Part shown: piece after piece, positions 18,601 through 26,075 of the stretch
How positions within the stretch are numbered: position 1 is the stretch's first letter
How the letters are laid out: the number at the start of each line of letters is the position of its first letter
Assembly (NCBI RefSeq): GCF_040760075.1
Contig: NZ_CP142884.1
Location: 5,084,001-5,148,000 of the forward strand
DNA: 64,000 nt
Source: Sphingobacterium sp. R2
Lineage (GTDB): Bacteria > Bacteroidota > Bacteroidia > Sphingobacteriales > Sphingobacteriaceae
Reading direction: 5' to 3'
Made by a program: the position numbers and the translations under genes
The notes under the pieces: model-generated
What the model was told of the DNA's origin: nothing
Database searches by the model: none
The model's input: only the letters and a program-made list of their open reading frames with translations

Positions 18601-19097
18601 CCTATAGATTCATTTCCTTTGACCCGCACAGAGACATTTGCAAGAGGTTCGCCACGCTCATTGGTCACACGTCCCTTTACAGGGATTTGATTTGGGATCA
18701 TCGTAAACTCCATCGGTGCGGACTTTATGGAAGCTTTTGGCTTATCATAAATGACCACTGTCTTATTATCCAACTGGTAAGACAAGGGCTGATCTTTAAA
18801 GATCTGGTCCAATACATCCGATAATTGACGGTCCCTAACTTTTATGTCAATAGGCTTCGCGTTTACCATCTGCCGTTCCGTGTACAGAAAATTGTATCCC
18901 GTCTGGGATTTGAGTTCCCTAAATATCTTTTTAAGGCTCATGTTGGAGTATTCTAATGTTACCTTTTGTGCAAAGGTGGTAGCGCTAACCTGCATAAAAG
19001 TAACCAAGATAATTATGGTAGTCAATCGCATAATAAGCCATAGTTTACGGAATAGCAGATACGCTATCTCCTTTTTTCTGATATAATTTTGATACAT
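15660..19097 (-). CDS. SusC/RagA TonB-linked outer-membrane transporter with STN domain
   Basis: 1145 residues, ATG 19097. Signal peptide to about residue 44. An STN (secretin/TonB N-terminal) domain at about 46-115 (SLKKIFRELKSQTGYNF) gives transenvelope signalling to FecR. A carboxypeptidase-like domain follows at about 135-222, then the plug (GYGTTTRQRVVGAV..., NINIRGISTINSNAPLVVIDG) and a C-terminal beta-barrel ending in aromatic QF. With SusD it imports glycan across the outer membrane. The STN domain and the FecR/sigma genes upstream show that the locus is induced through the receptor itself. A candidate antisense RNA begins over its 5' leader. Confidence 0.95.
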   Translation of the reverse strand: MYQNYIRKKEIAYLLFRKLWLIMRLTTIIILVTFMQVSATTFAQKVTLEYSNMSLKKIFRELKSQTGYNFLYTERQMVNAKPIDIKVRDRQLSDVLDQIFKDQPLSYQLDNKTVVIYDKPKASIKSAPMEFTMIPNQIPVKGRVTNERGEPLANVSVRVKGNESIGTTTNGDGLFTLTNLSPKATLIFSSVGYDALSGELSSLQTDGSGQLNVIMKNSNSQLEEVIVIGYGTTTRQRVVGAVDQISAKTFENRPVGNVTQALQGASPSLTIQQKSMDPNDNSMNINIRGISTINSNAPLVVIDGIITEGGTLNKINPDDIETVSVLKDAGSTAIYGSRSANGVILVTTKRGRQNQRPTVNIGTQWGVQEPKILFSPVEGYQNATLRNLALTNSGMDPQFSPAAIADLYAHRDIERWNLPEIMKNSFQQKYNISVAGGGEKSSYLFSGGFYNQPSNFVGQNFGIKRYNLRSNLSTEIGRFKLTSILAYTRNNNMSNTAGSAIINASRLPSYYYYRMQADNGKYLVNNALTDQNPLAELNEGGYIKNDNDYFNINLNLEAKLFEGLKLRGIFGADIYADHRSIRRIQVPLYSNPDATQPQVYVNSDRNTEDFNEKASLLNFQLLLDYDRTFGTHHVSGLFGASNESYTRRQNELKMKFTDPILGTPTTGTVIDPVSARVTPNGTLQNSINSIFGRVGYDFASKYFAEFSFRYDGSSKFSKANRWGFFPSGSLGWRASDEVFMNWYKQHVGSLKIRSTYGVLGNQAVDDYAYYFTYESYQNSYGFNNKPVSAAGFNYASLDLRWEKTYNFNVGLDATFFQDKLTASFDYFKKRTVDILMAPQIPSTFGTSLKNQNLGEMNNEGWEINLNYRVTTGNFQHVINANMGDSHNKIIAMPGDDRISTVDNITKLTRVGLPYNSYYGYKMEGFFQNIRDIETSALPSGITAADLRPGDVKYVDRNNDGIIDARDRFVLGNGFPRFTFGLTYNLNYKDFDFSMFWQGVGKRDMMIRGELIEPFHQNYSYSIYQHQLDYWTPTNIDGHWPRLTANGSTASTNNFGKDSDLYLFNGKYARLKNIQIGYSLPKGVIGKWGLQRVRFFINAQNLLTLSKNSWIDPESSEFDSNMGGSANSARNYPTLKYYGGGLNIQF

Positions 19098-19100
19098 TTG
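19093..19100 (+). promoter_or_regulatory. Plus-strand TAnnTTTG element facing away from susC
   Basis: TACATTTG on the plus strand matches the Bacteroidota -7 consensus exactly and overlaps the susC start codon, which is on the other strand. A -33 TTG is not clear; a T-run lies at about the right distance. Predicted start of transcription is near 19107, toward the terminator at 19185-19220. Confidence 0.35.
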
Positions 19101-19106
19101 TAAGGT

Positions 19107-19220
19107 TTATTTGCAGTGTATTCGAGTCGTCCAAAACAGAAACATACTGCAGATTGGATAGTTAAAATTTAATTGTCCCAAACGGCAACCGAGCCCCTTC
19201 AGGATCTTGGTTGCTTTTTT
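19107..19220 (+). ncRNA. Candidate antisense small RNA over the susC leader
   Basis: Plus-strand interval of about 114 nt between a TAnnTTTG promoter element (19093-19100) and a Rho-independent terminator (19185-19220: stem GCAACCGAG with CTTGGTTGC, then six T). Both flanking genes are on the minus strand, so a plus-oriented terminator here is otherwise unexplained. Small RNAs antisense to the 5' end of susC genes are known in Bacteroides polysaccharide loci (DonS in Bacteroides fragilis). Size and position fit. The transcript is inferred, not shown. Confidence 0.35.
19185..19220 (+). terminator. Plus-oriented intrinsic terminator between fecR and susC
   Basis: GCAACCGAG pairs with CTTGGTTGC (8 of 9) around a 12-nt loop and is followed at once by TTTTTT on the plus strand. 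On the minus strand no U tract follows the stem. Confidence 0.6.
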
Positions 19221-19311
19221 ATACCCCACCTTCGTGGCTATTCGTTTTGTCGTTTTTTATTCATCGGTTCGTTTATTTAGGTTATTGTGTCATTAATTAT
19301 TTAGTAGGTTA

Positions 19312-20484
19312 CTACGGAAGTACATGTATTTTTTTTCCGTCTATTCTGAAATGAACGGCACCTGTTTTTTCGAGCAGCCTTAAAACTTTTTGAACATCAT
19401 CAAAACGCGATATTCCGCCCCCAAATTTCTCGGTCGTTTTTTTACCCTGATAGATAACCTCCACATTATACCAGCGTGCCACCTTACGCATAACACTTTC
19501 GATATCATCTCCATCGAACATAAATTCGTTGTTTGTCCAGGCAATAACCGGAGCTGTATCTATCGGGTGAGATTTTAACATCCCATAAGCTGTAAGGCTC
19601 GACTGCTCACCCGGTGCTAATAGCAATTTTTGATTATGGGAACTGACCTGTACGCGACCTTCTAGAAGGGTGGTCTGTACCGCCGATTCGTCGGCATAAC
19701 TGTTTACATTGAAATGGGTACCGAGCACTTTGACCTCTTGATTTGCGGTCTTTACAATAAAGGGGTGTTTGGAATCTTTTGCTACTTCAAAATATGCTTC
19801 ACCAGTTAGCACAACAGTTCTATTGCCCCCTTTTGAAAAACGAACGGGATACCTAAGCGATGATGCGGCATTCAGCCATACTTGTGTCCCGTCAGGTAGT
19901 TTAATCCGATAGCATTCCCCTTTGGTTGTCGATAAGGTATTTTGCTCGATTTCGCCCTGCGTATTACTACTCACCTCGTAAATCAATTGGCCATCTGTTG
20001 TTTTAGAGATCCTAATGCCCGATTCTTCGACAATCCGACCGTTGTGTGTTTCATGTAGATGAATCTGCTTGCCGTTGGCCAGCGTTAAGGTTGCGGATTG
20101 TTTTCCGGGTGATATCACATGTTGTATTGCTGGCGGAGCACTATTGTCCGTTTCTGCATTAAAAAACCATTGACCAATAGCTAATAGTCCAATGATGGAG
20201 GCTGCGATCGCGCCAATACGTTTCCAAGATAGAAGCAATTTTATTTCGGATTTATTGATGTGGTGATCCAATTGATCCCAGGTACTGTCCAATACAGCCA
20301 ATATTGCTGGATCATCCAACAGATATTGATCGATGGGATCGTCCAAAACCTCTTGGATGATTTCTTGAAGTAGTATGCTATCTTTACCAGACTTTATATA
20401 GGACAAGAACTTACGCGAATCTTCTTCACTAAGTTTTCCATGTATATACTGCCTTAGCGTATATTGAAGTGTTTCCTTTTCCAC
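19312..20484 (-). CDS. FecR-type anti-sigma factor (mannan locus)
   Basis: 390 residues. The start is GTG at 20484, with AAAGAGAG about 9 bp upstream. Cytoplasmic N-terminus of about 85 residues that should bind the sigma factor, one membrane helix at about 88-107 (AAIAASIIGLLAIGQW-like), a periplasmic FecR domain at about 185-285 (LPDGTQVWLNAASSLRYP, GEAYFEVAKD, VLGTHFNVNSY), and a C-terminal DUF4974 domain (DDIESVMRKVARWYNVEV). It should hold the sigma factor until the STN domain of SusC signals substrate. It lies between the sigma gene and susC on the same strand. Confidence 0.93.
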   Translation of the reverse strand: MEKETLQYTLRQYIHGKLSEEDSRKFLSYIKSGKDSILLQEIIQEVLDDPIDQYLLDDPAILAVLDSTWDQLDHHINKSEIKLLLSWKRIGAIAASIIGLLAIGQWFFNAETDNSAPPAIQHVISPGKQSATLTLANGKQIHLHETHNGRIVEESGIRISKTTDGQLIYEVSSNTQGEIEQNTLSTTKGECYRIKLPDGTQVWLNAASSLRYPVRFSKGGNRTVVLTGEAYFEVAKDSKHPFIVKTANQEVKVLGTHFNVNSYADESAVQTTLLEGRVQVSSHNQKLLLAPGEQSSLTAYGMLKSHPIDTAPVIAWTNNEFMFDGDDIESVMRKVARWYNVEVIYQGKKTTEKFGGGISRFDDVQKVLRLLEKTGAVHFRIDGKKIHVLP

Positions 20485-20582
20485 AATTGGTTACTCTCTT
20501 TTTAGCTAATACACTTCAGCCGTACACATCATCTGCTCCGGTTTCACTTTTTTTTATTTTTTTTTAAGGAAGAGAAAGATAT

Positions 20583-21194
20583 TCAGCACGATTGCTGTTG
20601 AAGAAGTATAAATGAAACTAGAAGCCATGTAGATTTGTCCAAAATTCCATGTTTCTCTTTTATATATTTAGTGGCTTTTACAATATGGTCATTAATCGTA
20701 GATGTCGATATATTCAATAAATTGCTTACTTCCGCGTAGGTTTTGCCCTCAATCTTACAAAGTTTATAGATGAGTCTACGTTGTGGTGGAAGTTGGTCTA
20801 TAGTTACCAACAACCATTGCTGATATTGTTTTTCATAGAGTTGTTCTTCGACATGACTATATAATACTGTACTGTGCAAGCTGAGATATGCTTGAACTTG
20901 CTTTTCAATGTTATTTCTTCGGATAAAATTATAGACAGTATATTTGGCAATCTGAAAAAGATACGATCGAAAAGACTGGTCGGGATCAATCAATTCACGC
21001 TTATCCCACACTTTAATAAATACCTCTTGTAGTAATTCAGCAGCGTCTTGCTCAGACTTGACCATCTTACGGATATTAAGATAGATACGTCCACTGTATT
21101 TTTTGTAAATCAGTTGAAAAGCTTGCTTGCAACCTGAACGTAGGGAGATCAACACAGCTTCCTCTTCAGCGTAGTCGTATTTTTGTGTATCCAT
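20583..21194 (-). CDS. ECF-type RNA polymerase sigma factor (mannan locus)
   Basis: 203 residues from ATG 21194; a GTG two codons upstream (21200) is also possible. Sigma region 2 is at about 23-92 (AFQLIYKKYSGRIYLNIRKM, then DAAELLQEVFIKVWDKR), and region 4 at about 128-180 (LPPQRRLIYKLCKIEGKTYA, then the helix-turn-helix VSNLLNISTSTINDHIVKA). The hydrophobic C-terminus (WLLVSFILLQQQ) is common in Bacteroidota ECF factors paired with FecR. It should drive the susC operon. The gap to fecR is about 100 bp. Confidence 0.93.
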   Translation of the reverse strand: MDTQKYDYAEEEAVLISLRSGCKQAFQLIYKKYSGRIYLNIRKMVKSEQDAAELLQEVFIKVWDKRELIDPDQSFRSYLFQIAKYTVYNFIRRNNIEKQVQAYLSLHSTVLYSHVEEQLYEKQYQQWLLVTIDQLPPQRRLIYKLCKIEGKTYAEVSNLLNISTSTINDHIVKATKYIKEKHGILDKSTWLLVSFILLQQQSC

Positions 21195-21200
21195 GGTCAC

Positions 21201-21848
21201 GTTTTACCCTTTCAGCGATAGCAAATATTGCTAAACGTTTATTGTATTTGGTTATCTATTTCCAATCTTAGCATTTACGTGATAAACTAGTGAGCGTTAT
21301 AAATAGTAAGCCACATAAATTAGTGAGCGCCACACAAGATAAACTACATGATGCAGGACATTTCATAATATGGCCGTTCAATCTGTATCGTTTAACTTGT
21401 ATAAGGACTATCGTAAGATGGTTATATGCAAATGTACTAAAAACTAAAACGGTTTTGCCTTTATTATTCTTTTTTTTCCAAGTGACTGTTTCATCTGCTA
21501 TCTATATTTTTTGTTACCCACCGGGAAGTTAATATTTTGAAAAATAGTATGAATGAGGCTTAGCGCTCAATTCCGAATTGTTTGGAAGGAAATGGAGAAT
21601 TGCTATTTTACCATTTGAGATAGGAGCTAAACAGTAGATTTTTCAGGATAGGAAGCAGGATCGCATCGAACAGGAACAGCATTAATAACAAAGAAAGGAG
21701 TAGAAAGCTATTGCATTCTACTCCTTTTTGGCCTTTTTAAAAAGTGGAACTTTTAGCCGAAATTTAACGGTTATTGAGCGAACTGCTGTACAAAAAACAA
21801 CCTCATTGACAACCCTTTAATGCTAGTATGTACTACTGTTGCATTTTT
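21201..21848. other. Intergenic region upstream of the sigma gene, with short direct repeats
   Basis: About 650 bp without a convincing gene. Direct repeats ATAAACTAGTGAGCG (21282-21296) and ATAAATTAGTGAGCG (21315-21329) match at 14 of 15 and are 33 bp apart, about three helical turns; a shorter ATAAACTA follows at 21339. They lie about 90-150 bp upstream of the sigma factor start. A hairpin at 21694-21730 is listed separately. The longest plus-strand frame (21290-21532) looks non-coding. Confidence 0.45.
21694..21730. terminator. Hairpin terminator, probably bidirectional
   Basis: A perfect 12-bp stem AAAGGAGTAGAA with its complement and a 10-nt loop. On the plus strand it ends in TTTTT; on the minus strand TTTCTTTG follows. 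It can end the GNAT gene transcript on the minus strand, about 120 bp after its stop. Confidence 0.65.
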
Positions 21849-22295
21849 TTACTTCCACCAGTAATAATAGTTGTGATTGCCATCGTATTCGAAACCGCAA
21901 CGTGGATAGAGCTTATTACCTATATCGTTTGTCTTTTCAGTTTCTAGCATCAATCCGCAGGCTTCCGTATCGACGCACCATTGTTTTGCTTGGTTTATTA
22001 ATGCTACCGATAAGCCGTGTCCACGATAATCAGGATGCACAAACAGGTCACTCAATAAATATTGCTTCGCCAGTTTAATATAATGGTACAATTTGTATAG
22101 CTGTACAAAACCGACGGCTTTATCATTTGCATATACCACAAAAATAGTGGATTGATCGTGAATCATTCGTTCCCGCACAAAAAGTCTACATTGCTGGTAG
22201 TCATCATTCTGGCGGTAAAAAATCCGGTAAAGGTTAAATAATTCTGCGGTTTCATCTAATTCGTTGAGACCTACTTTTTTAATGTTACACTCCAT
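21849..22295 (-). CDS. GNAT-family N-acetyltransferase
   Basis: 148 residues, soluble. The GNAT acetyl-CoA binding motif A is seen as VHPDYRGHGLSVALINQAKQ at about residues 88-108 (R/Q-x-x-G-x-G/A form). The preceding beta-strand FVVYANDKAVGFVQLY and the late MLETEKTNDIGNKLYPRCGF complete the fold. It transfers an acetyl group from acetyl-CoA to an unknown amine. It is a single gene. Confidence 0.88.
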   Translation of the reverse strand: MECNIKKVGLNELDETAELFNLYRIFYRQNDDYQQCRLFVRERMIHDQSTIFVVYANDKAVGFVQLYKLYHYIKLAKQYLLSDLFVHPDYRGHGLSVALINQAKQWCVDTEACGLMLETEKTNDIGNKLYPRCGFEYDGNHNYYYWWK

Positions 22296-22514
22296 TTTTT
22301 ATGATTTTTATTGATGCTACAAAAATAGATGATCGTGAGCTGAGCCTAGTGGTACAGTTTATCAAAAAACTGGTGTTCCAGTACGTAAAATTTAGTTACT
22401 GCTTTCGATTTACATTTATCCTAATCGTATTGAATGGGCTATCCTGGGCTTCACATGAATTACCCCTCTGTTTTGACGTTATTGTACGCTGCTTGAAATT
22501 ACATTTGAACATAT

Positions 22515-22550
22515 AAAGCCCGAAAGCCCTATTTAGGCTCTCGGGCTTTT
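22515..22550. terminator. Strong hairpin terminator, bidirectional
   Basis: A 13-bp stem AAGCCCGAAAGCC with its complement (one G-T pair) and a 7-nt loop, with TTTT after it on the plus strand and TTTATATG on the minus strand. It lies about 60 bp after the stop of the dapA-family gene on the minus strand. Confidence 0.75.
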
Positions 22551-22612
22551 ACAAAACTTACATTTGCATGAGCCGGTAACAATGCTGAGAATAGGTTGTA
22601 CACCGGTAAGCT

Positions 22613-23512
22613 TTAACTATGATAAACTTCGTTTTCCAAAGCTGAAAGTATGCCAGCCAGTTCTGCTATTTCCATTTCATTGAGCGACTGAATTGGGCTT
22701 TTAAAACCACCACCCCCTACTTCGAGCAAATCCAGACCTGCTTTTATGGAGCGTGGTAAACCTTTGGCGACAATAAATTTTAGCAGCTCAATTTGCTGGT
22801 AGAAAAGCCTCCTCGCTCGGTCTAGATGATTTTTCTCCATGGCGTCATAAAGTGCTATGTTCAGTTCAGGTATCAGATTGGGCGCAGCGGTACACCAACC
22901 TCGTGCACCTGCAGAAAAAGCGGCCAAAGCCAGCGGATTCGAACCATTGAAAAAAGCTACTTCTTCGCCCAATACCTTTCTTAAATAATGCATGCGCTGA
23001 ATATCTCCCGTGCTTTCCTTAATCATCGTGACGTTTGGGATCTCCAGTAAACGTTTCAACAATGTAGGCGACATATCCACGCCGCCCGTAGCCGGATTGT
23101 TATATGCCATAATAGGAATAGAAATTTTGGACGCTACTTTGTCGTAGTGCTTTACAATTTCGTCATCGGTAAGTTTCCAATAGCTCATCGGAATAATCAT
23201 TACGGCTGTTGCTCCTGCTTTTTCGGCAAATCTTGCATGATAAACGGTCCGCTCCGTTGTAAGATTTGAGACCCCTACCAGCGTAGGCAATCTGCCTGCC
23301 ACCTGTTGCATCGTAGCTTCCGTAATGGTCTCTTTTTCATCATCATTTAGATATGGCATCACGCCAGTACTCCCCAAGGGAGCAATACCGTGTACACCTG
23401 CTGTCACTAATCGCTCTACCTGCTTTTTGAACAAGGGAATATCAATATGCTCGTTGTTGTCAAATGGTGTAATGGGATAGGCAATCACGCCTTTAAATGG
23501 TACTGTGTTCAT
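22613..23512 (-). CDS. Dihydrodipicolinate synthase-family aldolase
   Basis: 299 residues, the family's usual length, a TIM barrel. The Schiff-base lysine is K165 in MIKESTGD, and the proton-relay tyrosine is Y137 in MAYNNP. The substrate loop reads GSTGVMPYL (46-54) where DapA has GTTGE(S/A)xT, so it is probably not DapA itself but a related aldolase (N-acetylneuraminate lyase, keto-deoxy sugar acid, or hydroxyproline-type). It is cotranscribed with the cupin upstream (gap 21 bp), and both run away from a MocR regulator that likely controls them. Confidence 0.85.
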   Translation of the reverse strand: MNTVPFKGVIAYPITPFDNNEHIDIPLFKKQVERLVTAGVHGIAPLGSTGVMPYLNDDEKETITEATMQQVAGRLPTLVGVSNLTTERTVYHARFAEKAGATAVMIIPMSYWKLTDDEIVKHYDKVASKISIPIMAYNNPATGGVDMSPTLLKRLLEIPNVTMIKESTGDIQRMHYLRKVLGEEVAFFNGSNPLALAAFSAGARGWCTAAPNLIPELNIALYDAMEKNHLDRARRLFYQQIELLKFIVAKGLPRSIKAGLDLLEVGGGGFKSPIQSLNEMEIAELAGILSALENEVYHS

Positions 23513-23533
23513 TGTGTAAATCTCCTTTAAAAA

Positions 23534-24034
23534 TTAAAAATCTCTTCCTTCTTCTTCACGGAGTGCTACTCCTAGGTTTTGAAGTTGTGGCGCATTTTCG
23601 CAGGCAATATACTTTGCAGGTTGGCTATCGCTCAGATTTTGATGCTGATGCCACGCCCACGATGGAATGTAAACGGCATCACCTGCTTCCCATTCTACAA
23701 TTTCATCTTCCACCTTTGTCCACCCCTTACCTTCGAGCACATACAAAACCGTCTCATAGGTGTGACGATGTAAATGCGTTTTCTGTCCGGGCAGTAAACC
23801 ACCGATAGTCATACTTACATTCTTACTTGGCAGATCCACAAAGAATACCGGATGTTTTCTCTCCTCCGAAAATTGATTATGTACCCCAGCGTTCTCAACA
23901 TTTTTGTGGATAACATGTGATGGCTTTACATACGTTGGCCGGGCAAATGTTTGATGAAAATCTTTTGAACTGAATTGTTTTTGCTCTTCATGAATAGACT
24001 TCTTTAGTTCTGTAGTTGTTTCTAATTTTGCCAT
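23534..24034 (-). CDS. Cupin-domain protein
   Basis: 166 residues. Cupin motif 1 is GQKTHLHRHTYETVLYVLEG (84-103) with metal-ligand His87, His89, Glu94; motif 2 is GDAVYIPSWAWHQHQN (118-133) with His129/131. It should be a metal-dependent small-molecule binding protein, isomerase or dioxygenase. No signal peptide. It is the first gene of the pair with the aldolase and starts 100 bp from the divergent MocR gene; the pair may process one metabolite. Confidence 0.85.
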   Translation of the reverse strand: MAKLETTTELKKSIHEEQKQFSSKDFHQTFARPTYVKPSHVIHKNVENAGVHNQFSEERKHPVFFVDLPSKNVSMTIGGLLPGQKTHLHRHTYETVLYVLEGKGWTKVEDEIVEWEAGDAVYIPSWAWHQHQNLSDSQPAKYIACENAPQLQNLGVALREEEGRDF

Positions 24035-24072
24035 TACTGTAATTATTATTTGTTTTTTGCACTATTGCATGA

Positions 24073-24091
24073 CAAAAGTATTGTATCTTTG
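24073..24091. promoter_or_regulatory. Back-to-back divergent -7 elements
   Basis: On the minus strand TACTTTTG (24080-24073) and on the plus strand TATCTTTG (24084-24091) each match TAnnTTTG exactly and lie 3 bp apart, pointing to the cupin and the MocR gene. Predicted starts are near 24066 (minus) and 24098 (plus). The two polymerases could not bind together, so the promoters should exclude each other. The plus site also decides the MocR start at ATG 24135, giving a leader of about 37 nt. Confidence 0.5.
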
Positions 24092-24134
24092 GACTGTATT
24101 AATGATGCAGTTTTTACAAAAATTGATAGTCCAG

Positions 24135-25556
24135 ATGTTGCGCGATTGGAAGTTTGAAATACAATTAGATGAGAAATTGGGTAAGGCTGTTTACCTACAA
24201 ATTGCCGATGCTCTAATAAAAGATATCCATTCGGGACGACTACATCCTGGGGATGCTCTACCCGGAAGCAGAAACTTGGCACAACTATTAAAAGTCAATA
24301 GGAATACCGTGGTAGAAGCGCTGAATGTACTGCTGATTGAAGGCTGGCTTGTTTCTAAGGAACGACAGGGTACGTTTGTCGCTGATACATTGCCTAATTT
24401 TAAAGATGTGCAACGTAGTGATGAGTTAACTGGGACTATACAGCGTACTGCACACCAGCATTATCATTTACGGTTTGATGATGGGAATCCAGATACTAAA
24501 ATTGCTCCTATTAGTGAGCTAGCTCGCGCTTATCGTCAGATTTTCAATCAAAAAGCGAAGTGGCAGATGATGGGCTATGGCAATGAATTTGGAGATTTTG
24601 AATTTCGTAAAACAATTGTTCAAATGCTCAATCATCAAAGAGGGATGCAGGTAAACGAACATCATATCTGCATCACAAGAGGAAGCCAAATGGCGATGTA
24701 TCTGACATCACACTGTCTTTTTACCAAAGGCGACTATGTCATGATAGAAAACCCTGGTTACAAACCCGCATGGGAAGCATTTGAACATGCAGGAGCCACG
24801 CTGTTGCCAGTTAATGTAGATCGTAACGGCATAATCATGGAAGAGGTCAGCCACTATCTGAAATCTTATAAAAAAATAAAGGCTATTTACGTAACGCCAC
24901 ACCATCAATATCCTACGACGGCAACCCTGAGTTTAAAGAGAAGATTGGAACTAATACAGCTTTCCAACACCTATGGTTTTACTATTATTGAAGACGATTA
25001 TGACAATGAGTTTCACTTTGGATACCGTCCACTATTGCCTTTGTCAAGTTTTACAGAATTAAAAAACTATGTATATATCGGTACGCTAAGCAAGGTAGTG
25101 GCACCAGCATTGCGAATTGGCTATCTGGTAAGCAATAACACTGGCTTAATCAAAAACGCGGGCGGTCTTCGAAAAATAATTGATGTTCAGGGAGATGGTA
25201 TTATGGAGCAGGCAGTATTACAACTTATCAAAGATGGTACGATCAAGCGTCATATCAAAAAGGCAAGTCATTATTACAAAAACAAAAGGGATTTTATGGC
25301 GGGGCTTTTAAACAAACATTTCGCCGATAAAGCAACATTTACTTTCCCCGAAGGTGGTTTAGCATTTTGGATAGTGCCGCATAAGGACGTCGATTGGTCG
25401 TATGTTGCAGGTAAATTAGACAGCGTCGGAATTCAAATCATTCTACCCAAGACTTATAGCATCGATAAACCGGTAAATGGCATCCGATTAGGATATGGAT
25501 CACTATCGGAAAAAGATCTGGAAGAGGGAATTATTGCATTGTCGAAGGTGCTATAA
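24135..25556 (+). CDS. MocR/PdxR-family regulator (GntR HTH fused to aminotransferase)
   Basis: 473 residues from ATG 24135. Upstream in-frame ATG and TTG codons exist from 24057, but they overlap the predicted promoter, and the fold begins at MLRDWKFEIQLDEKLG. A GntR winged helix (about 1-75: GSRNLAQLLKVNRNTVVEAL) is followed by a type I aminotransferase domain with a conserved lysine K320 in TLSKVVAPALRIGY that binds pyridoxal phosphate. Such regulators sense amino compounds or PLP and usually control the adjacent divergent gene. The target here is probably the cupin/aldolase pair. Confidence 0.9.
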   Translation: MLRDWKFEIQLDEKLGKAVYLQIADALIKDIHSGRLHPGDALPGSRNLAQLLKVNRNTVVEALNVLLIEGWLVSKERQGTFVADTLPNFKDVQRSDELTGTIQRTAHQHYHLRFDDGNPDTKIAPISELARAYRQIFNQKAKWQMMGYGNEFGDFEFRKTIVQMLNHQRGMQVNEHHICITRGSQMAMYLTSHCLFTKGDYVMIENPGYKPAWEAFEHAGATLLPVNVDRNGIIMEEVSHYLKSYKKIKAIYVTPHHQYPTTATLSLKRRLELIQLSNTYGFTIIEDDYDNEFHFGYRPLLPLSSFTELKNYVYIGTLSKVVAPALRIGYLVSNNTGLIKNAGGLRKIIDVQGDGIMEQAVLQLIKDGTIKRHIKKASHYYKNKRDFMAGLLNKHFADKATFTFPEGGLAFWIVPHKDVDWSYVAGKLDSVGIQIILPKTYSIDKPVNGIRLGYGSLSEKDLEEGIIALSKVL

Positions 25557-25620
25557 GCAGAGCGTATCAATTGTAAAGAATTTTAACTATATTGATTACC
25601 TATTGAAAAGTATGTCGATT

Positions 25621-26025
25621 ATGAAAACAAGATTTATTCTACCAGTACTTGCCATTGGCTTTTTAATTTGGTTCTTGGCAACCTTGGCTTTTAGATTTGC
25701 GGGACACTTCTTTTTTATTACCGACTCACCTGCCATATTGATGGGTCTATATCTGGCAGTCATACCTGTATTGGCATTGCTCGCTATTTTAACCTTCAAA
25801 ACATTTAGACTTTCAGGTCTTGAAAATGTGCTGGCAGGCGTTCTTCTTGTATTGCCCGGAATGATCATTGATGCATTTGTTATTCAATTTTTTGAACAGA
25901 TCTTTCCGAATTTGTTACCGAGCCAAGCCGCTACATTCGGTTCGTGGCTCATGTGGGCATACAGCATTGTTTTATTAACGGCAACCGCGACAGGGTTGCG
26001 GAAAGTAAGAAAGCTGAAATTATGA
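25621..26025 (+). CDS. DUF5367-type membrane protein
   Basis: 134 residues with four hydrophobic segments (about 5-25, 37-58, 70-89, 104-122). Start ATG 25621; ATG 25612 three codons upstream is equally possible. The pattern FLATLAFRFAGHFFF early in the chain matches the DUF5367 family of small membrane proteins. It follows the MocR gene by 64 bp on the same strand and may be cotranscribed. Function unknown. Confidence 0.7.
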   Translation: MKTRFILPVLAIGFLIWFLATLAFRFAGHFFFITDSPAILMGLYLAVIPVLALLAILTFKTFRLSGLENVLAGVLLVLPGMIIDAFVIQFFEQIFPNLLPSQAATFGSWLMWAYSIVLLTATATGLRKVRKLKL

Positions 26026-26075
26026 GAAGTACACAATGCTAAAAAGTGTTACACGCAACACACTTGATCCGCTCT

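Noticed and set aside
21290..21532. An 80-codon plus-strand frame upstream of the sigma gene
   Set aside because: It uses repeats and T-rich runs (PLLFFFFQV) with no domain; it looks like chance in spacer DNA.
22301..22516. A 71-codon plus-strand frame between the GNAT gene and the terminator
   Set aside because: It starts at an ATG just upstream of the divergent GNAT gene, has no family pattern, and ends inside the terminator of the convergent gene. It is probably promoter spacer.
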